Positions 5,152 to 5,249 of a DNA stretch of 5,249 nucleotides are shown here, piece after piece. How positions within the stretch are numbered: position 1 is the first letter of the stretch; each line of letters begins with the position of its first letter. The notes beneath the pieces are model-generated. The model was not told where the DNA came from. It did not search any database and was given only the letters and a program-made list of their open reading frames with translations. Position numbers and translations under genes: made by a program. The DNA is from Rhodanobacteraceae bacterium (lineage in GTDB: Bacteria > Pseudomonadota > Gammaproteobacteria > Xanthomonadales > Rhodanobacteraceae): contig JAICHS010000179.1 of assembly GCA_025924775.1 (NCBI GenBank), forward strand, positions 1 through 5,249, in the 5' to 3' direction.

Positions 5152-5164
5152 CCTGGATGCGCGC
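5147..5164 (+). promoter_or_regulatory. GCGCGC hairpin in the leader of the last gene
   Basis: GCGCGC (5147-5152) and GCGCGC (5159-5164) form a 6-bp all-GC stem with a 6-nt CTGGAT loop. It is followed by 17 unpaired, A-rich bases up to the ATG. The same hairpin, with ATGGAT as loop, stands at the unit 3/unit 4 boundary (5038-5055). In the messenger it would isolate the ribosome-binding region as single-stranded RNA. Confidence 0.4.
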
Positions 5165-5181
5165 ATACAAACGAGAATCTG

Positions 5182-5249
5182 ATGAAAACTTTGCGTTCAA
5201 TGTTGCTGGTTTCCCTGATCGCCTTCACCGGTGCGCTGTTTGCGCAGAC
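5182..5249 (+). CDS. Exported protein, N-terminus only; probably D-alanyl-D-alanine carboxypeptidase (PBP5/6 type)
   Basis: Only 22 complete codons are present before the right edge. They encode a classic signal peptide: basic MKTLR, a hydrophobic core rich in Leu/Val/Ile, and a likely signal peptidase I site after ALFA at residue 21. The product name rests on context. In many gammaproteobacteria rlpA is followed by dacA/dacC, whose enzyme removes the terminal D-Ala of peptidoglycan stem peptides. No catalytic motif lies within the window. The start is preceded by a weak purine run (ACGAGAA at 5171-5177). The gene is preceded by the 109-bp tandem array, which probably contains its promoter. 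An exported CDS is nearly certain; identity is moderate. Confidence 0.7.
   Translation, partial: MKTLRSMLLVSLIAFTGALFAQ

Larger units (their letters stand above)
4721..5165 (+). repeat. Tandem array of a ~109-bp noncoding unit upstream of the carboxypeptidase gene
   Basis: Four consecutive units and a 14-bp stub fill almost the whole gap between rlpA and the last gene. Anchors show the period: the catg/tatg anchor recurs with its atg at 4777, 4886, 4994 and 5103 (steps 109, 108, 109), and CCAGGGATGG starts at 4861, 4969 and 5078. Units 3 and 4 are about 95% identical (roughly five substitutions and one indel). Unit 2 is about 85% identical to unit 4 over its left half and poorly matched over its right half. 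Unit 1 is heavily decayed except for TCGCGTACGAT. A period of 109 is not a multiple of three, so the array does not encode a tandem protein repeat. No spacers, transposase or target duplications were seen. Confidence 0.9.

Noticed and set aside
4826..5165. CRISPR array
   Set aside because: The repeats abut directly with no unique spacers and the unit is far longer than CRISPR repeats.
4721..5181. Insertion sequence or miniature transposable element
   Set aside because: No terminal inverted repeats enclosing the block, no target-site duplication and no transposase fragment were seen.
4813..5200. Open frames on both strands through the tandem array, with repeated peptide-like segments
   Set aside because: The 109-bp period breaks the reading frame between units, there is no ribosome site, and the repeated peptides only reflect the DNA repeat.
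5157..5249. Earlier ATG at 5157 as the start of the last gene
   Set aside because: It is out of frame with the signal peptide, lies in the leader hairpin and lacks a ribosome site; its translation is not signal-like.

Overview
The window is GC-rich, tightly packed bacterial chromosome. The mltB-rlpA-(dacC-like) cell-wall cluster, the protein sequence styles and the codon bias towards G/C third positions suggest a gammaproteobacterium of the Xanthomonadales/Lysobacterales (Xanthomonadaceae or Rhodanobacteraceae). That placement is inference from gene content; no rRNA or marker search was possible. I see no tRNA, rRNA, CRISPR array, transposase or phage gene.

Layout from left to right. (1) Positions 1-692, minus strand: a cyclase-family (kynurenine formamidase-like) metal hydrolase that runs off the left edge. 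It carries an extra ~70-residue N-terminal domain and an altered metal-site motif. (2) 766-1335, plus: a 189-residue multi-pass membrane protein of unknown function, divergent from the cyclase and separated from it by 73 bp. (3) 1354-2573, minus: a probable two-gene operon. It consists of a small antibiotic-biosynthesis-monooxygenase-like (dimeric alpha/beta barrel) protein followed by a metallo-beta-lactamase-fold hydrolase resembling persulfide dioxygenases. (4) 2574-2756: a 183-bp divergent control region with a good 7-8-7 dyad on the operon side and an extended -10-like element on the mltB side. (5) 2757-4720, plus: mltB and rlpA, overlapping by ATGA. (6) 4721-5181: a 461-bp gene-free stretch. 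It holds a short hairpin-plus-T terminator after rlpA and then a tandem array of a ~109-bp unit (one decayed, one intermediate and two near-identical copies plus a 14-bp stub). (7) 5182 to the right edge: a signal peptide start, probably a D-alanyl-D-alanine carboxypeptidase (dacC/dacA) by synteny.

How the genes fit together: MltB and RlpA are both lytic transglycosylases. MltB cleaves ordinary peptidoglycan strands; RlpA, with its SPOR domain, acts on peptide-stripped strands at division sites. A PBP5/6-type carboxypeptidase next door would complete a peptidoglycan-remodelling cluster. The left half (cyclase, membrane protein, ABM protein, MBL hydrolase) is unrelated housekeeping or detoxification metabolism.

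The least ordinary part is the 109-bp tandem array directly in front of the last gene. Each good copy carries a promoter-like TACGAT core, a foldable GGCCAGG/CCTGGTC hairpin, a TTTCGCGAAA palindrome (altered in one copy) and a GCGCGC hairpin at the unit boundary. It looks like a multiplied promoter/leader module whose copies are best preserved next to the gene, not like coding sequence.
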